Shown here piece after piece: positions 44,337-53,482 of a DNA stretch of 64,000 nt. Made by a program: the position numbers and the translations under genes. The notes under the pieces were generated by a model. That model saw nothing but the letters and a program-made list of their open reading frames with translations, did no database searches and was not told the DNA's origin. The stretch lies in the NCBI GenBank assembly GCA_963678675.1, contig OY783193.1, positions 10,588,822-10,652,821 on the forward strand, read 5' to 3'. How positions within the stretch are numbered: position 1 is the stretch's first letter; each line of letters starts with the position of its first letter. The DNA comes from Xiphydria camelus (taxonomy: Eukaryota > Arthropoda > Insecta > Hymenoptera > Xiphydriidae).

Positions 44337-45283
44337 CCTTTTTCAGTGGTAAGACCATTTTAATCTTTCTTGTATATTTTAGAGTGGATAAAAAAAATAA
44401 AGCTCTATTACTTTTACAGACTTGTATGCACAACCGAGCGACTACAGGGTAAAAGTGGGATAAATGCCCAAGTTTCTGTAAAACTTTGAACGTGATTATC
44501 TTGAAACACAGTGGAGATATGTGAAAAATGTAGAGCAGTTTTTTATAGCAACAATACAATAGTTATTTTCGTTATTAGGGCGTGAAGCGCTGTTTCTAAC
44601 GAGTGTGAAGTTTGCCGCACGAGCGAAGCGAGTACGGCAATCACACTCGTTAGAACGGCGCGAAACAACCGAATAACGAATTCTATTTTTTGTCACTAAG
44701 TGTCAAATACGAGGTTGACGATTTCACGCACTGCGCAGGTTATTTCACGCACTGCGCAACTTTTCACGAATTGGTGTGTGAAAGATGATTTCACATGCGT
44801 CGAGGACGCCCATGAAACCGAGTATTTGACACTGAGTGACAAAAATAAATATTTTGTATTTCACCTTTTCTTCGATATCTGCACTTTATTTCGAGATGGT
44901 CGATTTTGAACTTGCTCTTCAACCGGAGCGTTTATCCCATTTTTACCCTGATATTCTTTTGCATTCAATCCTTTTTCAGTGATAAGAGATCATTTTAATT
45001 CTTTTGGCATATTTTGAAGTGGATGCCAAATCAATCTTTGTTATTTCTACGGACTTATATGCATTACGAGCGAATATGGGGTAAAAGTAGGATAAATACC
45101 CCAGTTTCAGTCAAACTTTAAACGTGATTATCTTGAAACGCAGAGGAGATAGGTACGTGAAAAATGTGGAGTAACTTTTTTATAGCAACAATACAAATGA
45201 ATATTTTGTATTTCACCTTTTCTTCGATATCTACATTTTATTTCGAGATGATCGATTTTACCCTGATATTCTATTGCCCTCCA
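44337..45283. repeat. Direct duplication of a GGGTAA-type element
   Basis: Copy 1, 44337-44559 plus 44847-44964; copy 2, 44969-45283. Both contain ATTTTAAT, GGATAAATRCC, AACGTGATTATCTTGAAAC, TTTTTTATAGCAACAATACA, TATTTTGTATTTCACCTTTT and TTTACCCTGATATTCT. Copy 1 has inverted ends CAGGGTAAAAGTGGGATAAA (44446) and TTTATCCCATTTTTACCCTG (44951). Copy 1 is split by the insertion below; copy 2 shows the unsplit sequence. Confidence 0.75.
44560..44846. mobile_element. 287-bp insertion in copy 1 of the duplication
   Basis: Delimited by comparison with copy 2. It contains an inverted pair TGTCACTAAGTGTCAAATAC (44691) and GTATTTGACACTGAGTGACA (44822), a hairpin with arms CTAACGAGTGTGA and TCACACTCGTTAG, and two direct copies of TTTCACGCACTGCGCA. 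No coding capacity. Confidence 0.65.
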
Positions 45284-46129
45284 TTCTGATAAGAAAAACG
45301 TAGTAATGTATTATTTGCTATCAAACTAGAACGATGCATCCCTGTCATATACTTCGCACGTACAAAACGCAACCTCATCTCCAAACAGTAAATCGCAACA
45401 GATACGAAGCTCGTAATTGGAATCCGACCCCATATCTCCAGCATCTCCCGAACGTGCGCCAATTGAAGTGATACCTCTCGCGCTCCCCTCAACCCCGACG
45501 TCCCATTTCAACCGCCCTCTCGAAGCCCGCGCCGCTCGGCGAACCCGCGCGCAAAAACGCGGCGGATAGGAGGACCGTCGAGCCGCTCGTAATTCACCGC
45601 GGCGCGTCCCATACAGATATATATGTATACGCGCTCGGTACACGCGCGGCGATCCATCGGCGCGGTATTCCCCGGCAGAGAAAAAAGACACCCGAGACCC
45701 TCGGTGCACGTTTCTCGCACACGACCCCCACGCTTCGTGCACGCTTCCTTCCCGTATTCCGATACAGTGCGCGAGCGGCGCAACGTGCCGGGGGGATCGA
45801 GTCGCGAAGCGGCGGCGGAGGACGCGGGGAGGCGTGATTACGAGGAGCGGAGGGGGCGCGAGAGAGGGAACTAGCGGCGGGCGAGGCGAGAGGAGGGAAG
45901 AGGGTGCCAGTCGCCTCGAGACCGGCACGGGGACAGGTGGCGACGGGAACCAGGGAACCTCGAAGCCACCGAGTTCTCACGCGCAAAACTCCAGCTGCCA
46001 CTATACTGCCAACGCGCCGCAACACTCCCTCGAAAAACGGTCCCGCCGCCGCGCGCACTCCCGGCCCACGCCCGGGCGTGCGTGTGCGTGCGTGCGGCGC
46101 GCACCCGGTAGATGTGGGGCGCGCGGGAC

Positions 46130-46131
<2 letters not shown>
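45284..46131. other. Intergenic, CpG-rich, no gene supported
   Basis: Strong CpG block. Long overlapping frames on both strands (up to 231 residues) are low complexity and antisense to each other. Confidence 0.5.

Positions 46132-46188
<57 letters not shown>
46132..46188. repeat. (GA)n microsatellite
   Basis: About 57 bp of uninterrupted GA. Confidence 0.95.
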
Positions 46189-46189
<1 letters not shown>

Positions 46190-46652
46190 ATTTACACGAA
46201 ACGGGAGGCCCCGGTCGACAGATGCGCGTGTGGTGGGTCAGGAATCTAAATATTGTAACCAGCGAGAGGCGCTCACCCTTGCGCGCCACCTTGCGCTCGT
46301 GTGCGTGACGCGGGAGGACGGGAAGGCCTCGCGCGGCGTATAGAGAGGTCTCGCTCTGGTATCGGGCCCCGTTGCACGGCCGTTAAACACGAAAACGAGG
46401 GCTAATCTCGACGCTGCGGCCTTCGTTGCGAATGCGATGCCTGCGGTGGACCGATCGGGAGCCTGTCGTATAACGGGGATCGCGCGAGAAGCGCGGACAG
46501 GTGCGTTCTTGGAATTTGGACACGGTGGAGATTTTAGGTTGGGGTTACGACGGGGAGTCTAAATTAATTGCAACAGCTTCTGATATTTTCAGAAATTCGG
46601 TGCACCGGTTCGATCTGAACTTTTCGATCGATTTATTATCTCGAGTTTGGTG
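46189..46652. other. Intergenic, no gene seen
   Basis: GC-rich tail of the CpG block; no domain or repeat recognised. Confidence 0.5.
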
Positions 46653-46937
46653 AACTGAGAAAACAGTTTATTTGTAGTCGATGAAGGTTTGTTTGAATGT
46701 GACGAAATAAAGATTTTATTGGATCAAGTAAATATCTGTTAACCGTTACGCGATGTTTATTTGGTACAATTAGATCCTTCGAGGCAACTATTTGAATGAA
46801 ATAAAGATTTTAATAATTAACACATATACCTATTTTATTGTCCTGATGAAAGTTTTATTTCGCCGTACTTTAAATTAGATACATTTATTGCACTAAAAAA
46901 TTCTGCGGTGTGGACTTGTATGGACCGTTTTTGGTGT

Positions 46938-47427
46938 TTAACCCTGTAAGGGATTTTGTAGCCATATGGTTACGACGAACTTTTAGGTATTCTACAACAT
47001 TTTTTATGAATATGAAGGGTTTCTTTCAAAAACAACATTTGTCAAAAACGCCAATCTCTGTAGTATTGGTAATAATGCCTACTCTTTCGTTGTATCTAAC
47101 CGTGTAGTGGTGCATACTCTTTCGTTATAATATAATGAAAGAGTAGGCACCAGTACACGGCTAGATACAACGAAAGAGTAGGCATTATTACCAACACTAC
47201 ATGAATTGGCGTTTTTGACAAATGTTGTTTTCGAAAGAAACCCTTCAATTGTACACCTATACGTTGGCATTTGATAATAACTACAAACTTGACTTTTTTT
47301 ATATCAATTGCTTTAATATATTTTAATATATTCATATAAACAAGGTTTGTGTAGATATTTTTGTATACGTAGTAAGAAAACCATATTTTGAAATTGAAAT
47401 ATAATAGCGTGAACCTTACAGGGTTAA
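46938..47427. mobile_element. piggyBac-type TTAA element
   Basis: TTAA at 46938-46941 and 47424-47427; ends CCCTGTAAGG and CCTTACAGGG. It contains the foldback MITE at 47012-47250. Confidence 0.7.
47012..47250. repeat. CTCTTTCGTT foldback MITE, copy 1
   Basis: Arms of about 110 bp: TGAAGGGTTTCTTTCAAAAA, GTCAAAAACGCCAAT, TAATAATGCCTACTCTTTCG, TTGTATCTAACCGTGTAGTG, then the complement. Almost no loop (TATAATATAAT). Same element as 52481-52729. Confidence 0.85.
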
Positions 47428-47880
47428 TAACAACGGCATAAGACAGAATGACATCGGATGCGGTCCACACCGATGAAATGGTGTGAAAAATGGAAATCAC
47501 TTTTTTACTGTGTAACTAATGAAAAGTATACGCACAGTGGTTGCCACGAAAGATTCAATTATGCCAAATAAATATCGCAATAATTAACAGATATTTACTT
47601 GATCCAATAACATTTTTATTTCGTTATATTCAAACAAACATTTGTGGACTACAAATAAACTGTTTTCTCGGTTAGTATAGTTAATATAGGTACGTATACT
47701 TGATTATGCCGAAATAAATATTTCTTTGGGCCAAATAAATATTCATCAGCTATTGCTCTATCTTTGTTTGAACGAAAGAGACATTATAATAATTAATACA
47801 TACTTGGCCCGACGAAATATTTTTTTCGTCACAATCGAACACACATTTATTAACTACAAATAAACTCTTCCCTCAGTGCA

Positions 47881-48694
47881 GGCATTCTCGACAGTGCTCA
47901 TAGCCCTCTTCCGTCCGTCCCGTAGATCCTCGCAAGACACTCGCCGCGCGCAACCAATAATTATCGTACCCATCCAAACGATTAAACTTATTTCCTTCCG
48001 TTATTACGCTGAAACTAAATTTACCAGTTGATCCAGCGGACGAGTGCCGCGCGGATGCGCCGCGAATGGGCGTACTTAACTTGTAGGTACCTTCTCGCTT
48101 ATGTTCCGCGCGCAGTGCGCATTATACGTAAGTGCCCGAGAAAACGTCGCAGTTTCTAATCGGCGTGTCGATTCGTCGTCGCAGTTCGTCGTGACGAGCC
48201 GCGATCGATGCATCCGATATCGGGACGCGCCATAATTATCGTACGTACGCGTCGCATCTATTAATCCGGCCGCACGACGTAATCCGATCGGAAAGGTGTA
48301 TAATTGCTTTTGCTTATGTACTGGTTGCCGAGGTTGCGGACCGAGCCACGTGTCTCTCGGCAACCCAGGCGATACGTTATTCTCTAAATGGCCCGTCGCA
48401 CGTCCGATTCGACGGGTGAGAAGAATACATCGTGTCCTGTCGACGAATATTAACGACCCGTTTCTCCCTATTGCATGTATGAAGTCGTCGCGCGATTGCG
48501 TCGAATTCGGATGTCAATGGTCGCCCATTAAGAGACGACGAACGACGATTTCTCCCGCACCGAGAAGCGGGCGACGCCGCGACGTTTCTCAATCGTAAGA
48601 GTTAAACGGCGGAAACACTCTTTACGATTAGGAATTTTAATGCGTTGAACGTTCAACGAATTACGACGATATAGGACAATTTATGCTAAAGCTA
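47881..48694. other. Intergenic, no gene seen
   Basis: Mixed composition, no recognised feature. Confidence 0.5.
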
Positions 48695-48934
48695 CACTGA
48701 GAATAAAATTTGCTTCATCGAAATAAACGTGTTTTTGGATAATTCTAAGAGCATATTTATTCGATTTGAGTGAATATCTATTTGATCTAAATAATATCTA
48801 TTCCATTAAATCAATAATATTTATACACGTTCAAGCGATATTCATTTCAGTCGAATAAATATGCTTTTAGGGCCATTTCAAAACACGTTTAATTGATTCG
48901 AGTACATTCCCCCCCCCCCCCCCCCCCCCCAGTG
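48695..48934. repeat. CACTGAG-type MITE, family C, copy 1
   Basis: Flanked by TA. Left end CACTGAGAATAAAATTTGCT, then ATCGAAATAAACGTGTTTTT. The right arm has the complement, but its last 20 bases before CAGTG have become a poly-C run (48909-48930). Confidence 0.8.
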
Positions 48935-50010
48935 TAGCTAATAAAATTGCAAGAATCACTCACATTCTCGTCGTCCCTCCGTTCGTCCCTCTCTTCAACG
49001 CCTCGTCAATCACGCCGTCGAATTCCTCCGGATCGCGCGCGGCCACGAAAGCTTCTGCAAAAATCAAACGTCACCACATGCCGTATAAATTTCCCGTGCA
49101 CTAATTTCCAAAAAACAATCGAACAAATCTAAATATATCCACCTGTCTCTCTCTTCCACCGTCATAATCCGTCGAACCCACCCCTCAACAGGTTATCCTT
49201 CTCCGCGGCAATCAACCACCCCTCGCGCATCTCTCCCCACCCCGACGCGAACGACCCTCCACGCCTCACCCTCTCTTCTCCCGCCAGCCAAGCTCGAAGT
49301 GCGATCTATCCGTCCCCCTTTAACGAGGACGCCGCGCGCCCCATCCATCCCACTCCAACCTGTTCCACTCGCTCGCGGCGCACGATCCGCCGCATCCACT
49401 CTCTCCGTCTCTCTCTTTCTCCCTCCCACCGTCTCTCGCTCTATGGCCTTTCTCTCTCTCTCATCGGGGCCCTTTATATTCCTCGAAGCCTCGGCTCGCT
49501 CCGCGCACAAGCCAGACTTCTTTTTCGCCCTCCCGCTCCGCAGCACGAGCCACCCCCTCGCTCCGTCCTTCTTGCCGGACGGCATGTGCCGCGCATGCGC
49601 CCCGGCTACCGTGCGCGATCTGCTCGTGCTGTACGCGCGCCCTGCATCTATGTAGGAACGACTTTTTCTCCTCTACCCACACACACACATACACACGCGC
49701 GCTACGAACGCCGATGGTAGCGCCGTGTAACCGAGCGTGTTCCCCTCTCCACACGCGCGAGCCGCGCTTCGCCGTGTGGGAGTTCAGGGCCCTCCAGGTT
49801 GAAGCATTTTCATTCGCTCGGTGTGCCACCGCACACGACCCTCCTCCCCTGCACGTACACGACACCACCGCGTCGCAAAGCGCGTCGCCCGACACGAGCG
49901 GGGGGCGCATGCGCGTACCTGTGCTGCAGAAACGCATGCCTTTATCCTGGCCGCTCCTGCAGCCCGGAGTCTCCTCCGGCCGGCGCAGCGCGCATGCGTC
50001 GCTCCACGGC
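48935..50010. promoter_or_regulatory. Upstream region of the Bearded-family gene
   Basis: Pyrimidine-rich on the plus strand from about 49,140 to 49,560, i.e. repeated GAGAG on the minus strand, a pattern bound by GAGA factor in flies. A proneural-type E-box, ACAGGTG on the minus strand, lies at 49140-49146. A one-mismatch Su(H)-like site (TGTGGGAG) lies at 49773-49780. Assignment as regulatory DNA is inference from position. Confidence 0.4.
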
Positions 50011-50011
50011 A

Positions 50012-50049
50012 TATAAATGCCCGGAGGATCTCATCCCAACCCACATTCA
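50012..50049 (+). promoter_or_regulatory. Core promoter: TATA box and likely start site
   Basis: TATAAA at 50012-50017 in GC-rich surroundings. A CCACATTCAATC stretch about 30-37 bp downstream gives candidate start sites at about 50,043-50,049. This implies a 5' UTR near 300 nt ahead of the ATG at 50346. Strong TATA promoters are common for Notch-responsive E(spl) and Bearded genes in flies. Confidence 0.6.
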
Positions 50050-50345
50050 ATCACACCCACTCAAACGTCCACGCTCCACGAAAAAAAACCAGTCCGTCTG
50101 ACAGCTACGCGCCGCAGCAGCGCTCGCACGTGTACGCATCCTCTCCCGGACAGTCCCCGCGTGTCTCGCGGCTCCTCGAGATACGCATAAATTCTTCGAG
50201 TCTTCTTCGAGAGAGAGTCTGCCGCGACTGTTTTTCTCGCTTCCTTTCCTACGCGCGCAACTTTGTAAGACGCCCCGGCGTTTCTGACGGCAGACGTCGC
50301 GCTGCGCTCGGGTACGACTGATATCGAGGAAAAGTCGTACGCGTC

Positions 50346-50630
50346 ATGAAGTATTTGTCGTGGGAAGTGCGCCGCGACCCGTCGACGGAGGGAGTCAAGA
50401 GGGCCTTGCTGATACTGCGAGGATGGTTCGCGAGGATTCGACGGACGAGTGCCGGGAGGCGAGAGATCGGGACGCGGATCGTGGACGAGTCGAGGGAGGA
50501 TCGAGGAACGCGTAGGAGGGAGGCGCAGGGAGAGGAGGAGCTGAGAAACGTCGTCAACGAGAACCTGGAAAACGAACTGAGGGAGCTGTCAACGGTGACG
50601 GGGTCGTCGCTCGAAACTGTAAGTCGCTAG
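50346..50630 (+). CDS. Bearded-family protein (E(spl)m-alpha/m4-like), Notch pathway
   Basis: A 94-residue, intronless, highly charged protein. Residues 16-34 (GVKRALLILRGWFARIRRT) form a basic amphipathic helix, the N-terminal signature of Bearded proteins. Residues 68-82 (NVVNENLENELRELS) combine NxxN, the Neuralized-contact motif, with NExLE, the second family motif. Ser/Thr-rich tail after that. Bearded proteins inhibit the ubiquitin ligase Neuralized and so limit Delta endocytosis during lateral inhibition. The ATG is the first in frame after a TGA at 50319. Fly m-alpha and m4 are longer (about 140-150 residues). The TATA promoter, lack of introns and 3' UTR with K, Brd and GY boxes all independently match the family. 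The family call is secure; the symbol is less so, chosen because hymenopterans are thought to have a single m-alpha-like member. CGTGGGAA, a consensus Su(H) site, lies at 50359-50366 inside the coding sequence. No frameshift. Confidence 0.85.
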   Translation: MKYLSWEVRRDPSTEGVKRALLILRGWFARIRRTSAGRREIGTRIVDESREDRGTRRREAQGEEELRNVVNENLENELRELSTVTGSSLETVSR

Positions 50631-50921
50631 TGCCTTTGCAATGACGAAGAATGGATCTGAGAAGGATCTCGAAGAAGATGGAAGGACGTTATTTTTCTTG
50701 AGAGTTACAATTAAAAAAAAAGAATCCAGAAAGTCGATTCTGACATCGAAATCGCCCGGAGGAAAATTCGAAACAGTCGAATTTGTTCAATAAATCAACA
50801 TCGAACGTCCTGAAAAAAATTACGGAGGAAAGCTGCACTCAACGACACGAGTCTCAAAAGGGCAACCGCACCGTCGATCTTCCAGGACGAGAAAAGAGCA
50901 AACTACAGTAAGAAGTTTTCG

Positions 50922-50928
50922 TGTGATA
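50922..50928 (+). promoter_or_regulatory. K box 1 (TGTGATA)
   Basis: First of seven TGTGATA sites in the 3' UTR. This 7-mer matches the seed of the miR-2/13/6/11 family and is a known negative element in E(spl) and Bearded transcripts. Confidence 0.7.
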
Positions 50929-51040
50929 ACAAAATCTTTCGCCTAGTTTAATGTTAACGATAGCTTTTAACCGTTAGACCTAATTTCGTCGCGTTAACGT
51001 TCCGCTTTCCCGTTAAGTTTTGCGTTAACCTCTGGTTCGA

Positions 51041-51047
51041 AGCTTTA
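51041..51047 (+). promoter_or_regulatory. Brd box 1 (AGCTTTA)
   Basis: AGCTTTA followed by ATT. Seed match for the miR-4/miR-79 family. Confidence 0.7.
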
Positions 51048-51180
51048 ATTTAGTTAATCCGTCTGTGCAAGCTTCGCGGGTCGACACACTCATCGACGAG
51101 TATACCCGCGACGTGATAATTGAATTGTTACAGTTGATATCTCGTTAGCAAGTAAATCGGTCGGTTGCAATATTACCTCG

Positions 51181-51187
51181 AGCTTTA
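51181..51187 (+). promoter_or_regulatory. Brd box 2 (AGCTTTA)
   Basis: Second Brd box, in a context (CGAGCTTTAATTA) very like the first (CGAAGCTTTAATT). Confidence 0.7.
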
Positions 51188-51292
51188 ATTAACAATTTAA
51201 TCGAATTATCTATATTCTAGAGGCCCAGAGAATTTACGACAGGATTTATCACATCGAGAAATTACAAAAATGCTAAGGCGAACCTTTTAAAC

Positions 51293-51564
51293 TGTGATAC
51301 TATAGTTAGATGACTATGCTAGGCTATGCTATAGTTAAAAAAAATCGAACGTCGTTCGAGGAATAGGCCGCCCAGTGCATATTATATGATATGAAAGTCT
51401 GTGATACGAGACTAAGGAGAGACTACCTATAATACGTTATTCGAGTTTTCAGGAAACTGTGATAGTAATGATAATAGGGATGACAAGCGCGAGTGAGGCG
51501 TTGATCTCGCGCGTCCATTGTGATAATAGATTTTAAGGGAAGGAAGAAAGAAAACATCTGTGAT
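51293..51564 (+). promoter_or_regulatory. Cluster of five K boxes (K2-K6)
   Basis: TGTGATA at 51293, 51400, 51458, 51519 and 51559. Four of them are the full CTGTGATA consensus. Five sites in 272 bp is unusually dense. Confidence 0.8.
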
Positions 51565-51640
51565 AATTTGTATGTAATTTAGAACGCCGTCTGTGACCTC
51601 GAGTGCTTTAATTTGAAAAACTATATCGAATCATTTCTGC

Positions 51641-51834
51641 GTCTTCCGGAAAATCTCTCGAAATTTGTGCAATATCTAGAAATGGGATTAGGGATCCTAT
51701 TGATTTATTTCTCCATTCATACGACCCAAATAATGTCTTCCAAACTGTGTGCAATATTATTATAGAAATTAATTAGAGGGTCCCACTGATTTATGCTCAA
51801 TAATTGCGATAAATCTGGATGACGAGGGTCTTCC
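51641..51834 (+). promoter_or_regulatory. Cluster of three GY boxes (GTCTTCC)
   Basis: GTCTTCC at 51641-51647, 51735-51741 and 51828-51834. Spacing is 94 and 93 bp. The second and third continue with A, giving 8-mer matches to the miR-7 seed. Confidence 0.8.
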
Positions 51835-52036
51835 AGAAATATTATGCAGTACTAGGAATTATCGAGAGATTCGATTGATTTAAGTTTCATCGAAGTAGAT
51901 ATAGATAAAATGTTAGAATGAGAAGGGGAGAGAGAGAGAGGGAGAGAGAGATATCGAAACTGCAACGATTGTAATGATAGAATTAGATAGTCTAAGATAA
52001 TCTAGGATAATGGAAAACACGGCTCGAGCGATGCTT

Positions 52037-52043
52037 TGTGATA
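52037..52043 (+). promoter_or_regulatory. K box 7 (TGTGATA)
   Basis: Last K box, distal to the GY cluster. Confidence 0.7.
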
Positions 52044-52390
52044 CCTAGATAACGGATTATCTGTACCGAGCCGATTGCACTCGGTCAGATCGCCGCTTCG
52101 CCTACGGGGTTCCTTTTTTAAACATTTCTCGCGTGTCAAAACCTCGTTGTTCGACCCTTTTCGAATTTGTACTCGCTACGATAATAATCCTTTTCTTTTT
52201 TGCACACTCTCGTTCATATCGTTAATTCTATGCACTCGTATCTAATTGTACTTCTTTTTTTAATTGTATTTTTTGTTTCGTTGCGTTTGTTTTGCTTGGA
52301 CCGCATGATCCAATCGTATCTATAGCTTTGTGTGTTCTGTGTTTTGGTTTATATACATATATGCACATATACATATGACATTATTTAATC

Positions 52391-52396
52391 AATAAA
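52391..52396 (+). terminator. Polyadenylation signal AATAAA
   Basis: First canonical AATAAA after the box-rich 3' UTR. A GTGTG-containing stretch follows. It sits 85 bp before the foldback MITE at 52481. Confidence 0.65.
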
Positions 52397-52480
52397 CAGT
52401 GTGAAAAAATAACATGATCTTTACCATAAAATATTCCCGTATTTTTCATTTCCCATCCATCCTCAGATTACACTTAATTA

Positions 52481-52729
52481 ATTGAAGGGTTCCTTTCAAA
52501 CACAACATTTGTCAAAAACGCCAATCCATGTAGTATTGATAATAATGCCTACTCTTTCGTTGTATCTAGCCGTGTAGTGGTGCCCACTCTTTCATTATAT
52601 TATATTATATTTTAATGAAAGAGTAGATACCACTACACGGCTAGATACAACGAAAGAGTAGGCATTATTACCAATACTACATGGATTGGCGTTTTTGATA
52701 AATGTTGTTTTTGAAAGAAACCTTTCAAT
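52481..52729. repeat. CTCTTTCGTT foldback MITE, copy 2
   Basis: TA on both sides (52479-52480, 52730-52731). Ends ATTGAAGGGTTCCTTTC and GAAAGAAACCTTTCAAT. Arms of about 115 bp match copy 1 at 47012-47250 closely. The short TA-rich loop is TATATTATATTATATTTTAAT-like. TA duplication suggests the Tc1/mariner superfamily. Confidence 0.85.
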
Positions 52730-52731
52730 TA

Positions 52732-53297
52732 TACACTAATCAATTTCTAAACCAATTTTAATACACGAGATTAATGATAAAATTCAAAACGATTCAAATC
52801 GTGGTCAAATTACGAAGAAACGGGAATGAAGAACGGAGTTCGTTTCTTTCATAACATATGACGGGAAATATAATGTTTGAAAACTTTAAATGACTCGATT
52901 TCATCCGTGTCGAAAGAAATATCAATTAGATGTTCATCTTAATCTAGGGAAAAATCAGGTGAGTTACCATTTTCTTTATTTGCATTAATGTAATCTCGCA
53001 ATTTGAATTTAAACAATTTATTTATGCGTTTATCTAACTGTCGATAAATTCTAATCGATTTAGTTTATGCCAGAAGATAATAAAATATTAAGAAGAGCAC
53101 GGAATAAAATAAATCATCTAGTCCATTCACATCCCCAAAAAACTACAGCGCCAGTTTCCCATAGAACGTTACACCATCTATCACGAGACTTTTCAACCCT
53201 CAGAGTTGTGTATGGAATGGTTTCGACCCCTAACGATAGATGGCAGCTAAACATAACTACCCTTGTATGCATCCTAATGCTCTACCACACAGGCAAC
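52732..53297. other. Intergenic, no gene supported
   Basis: A 90-residue frame from 53067 (LHHLSRDFSTLRVVYGM...) lies partly in the foldback below and is not recognised. Confidence 0.5.
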
Positions 53298-53482
53298 ACG
53301 GATTCTGGCGCTGGTAATTTTTCAAAATGTCATTTTTAAATGTATATACTAGTCAATAAACAATTAATTCTTATGCTCTTGTTAGCTACGGCGGCGATTG
53401 CTGAGGCTAATGCAAGCATGAAAATTTGTCAGTACGTTTAAAAATGACATTTTAAAAAATTACCAGCGACAGAATCCGTGAC
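53298..53482. repeat. Foldback with 43-bp arms
   Basis: CACGGATTCTGGCGCTGGTA, ATTTTTCAAAATGTCATTTT faces AAAATGACATTTTAAAAAAT, TACCAGCGACAGAATCCGTG. Loop of about 97 bp. Confidence 0.7.

Larger units (their letters stand above)
46653..47880. repeat. CACTGAG-type composite, family D, with nested elements
   Basis: Outer inverted arms: AACTGAGAAAACAGTTTATT, GTTTGTTTGAATGTGACGAA and GGATCAAGTAAATATCTGTT at 46653-46745 face the complements at 47585-47672. A related third segment runs to CTACAAATAAACTCTTCCCT and CAGTG at about 47878. Inside is a further pair (GCGGTGTGGAC near 46905, GCGGTCCACACCG near 47460), then the TTAA element, then a foldback MITE. Confidence 0.65.
50631..52415 (+). other. 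3' UTR of the Bearded-family gene
   Basis: About 1.77 kb without an open frame, AT-rich, from the stop to just past AATAAA. Its content of K, Brd and GY boxes is far above chance and is listed separately. A GA tract lies at 51926-51950. It is much longer than fly Bearded-family 3' UTRs. The end is inferred from the poly(A) signal; alternative upstream ends are possible. Confidence 0.7.

Noticed and set aside
45594..46343. Frames of 231 (minus) and 169 (plus) residues
   Set aside because: Both read through the GA microsatellite as Ser-Leu or Arg-Glu repeats.
53067..53339. 90-residue frame as a small gene
   Set aside because: Its 3' part is the arm of a foldback element; no promoter, motif or poly(A) context.
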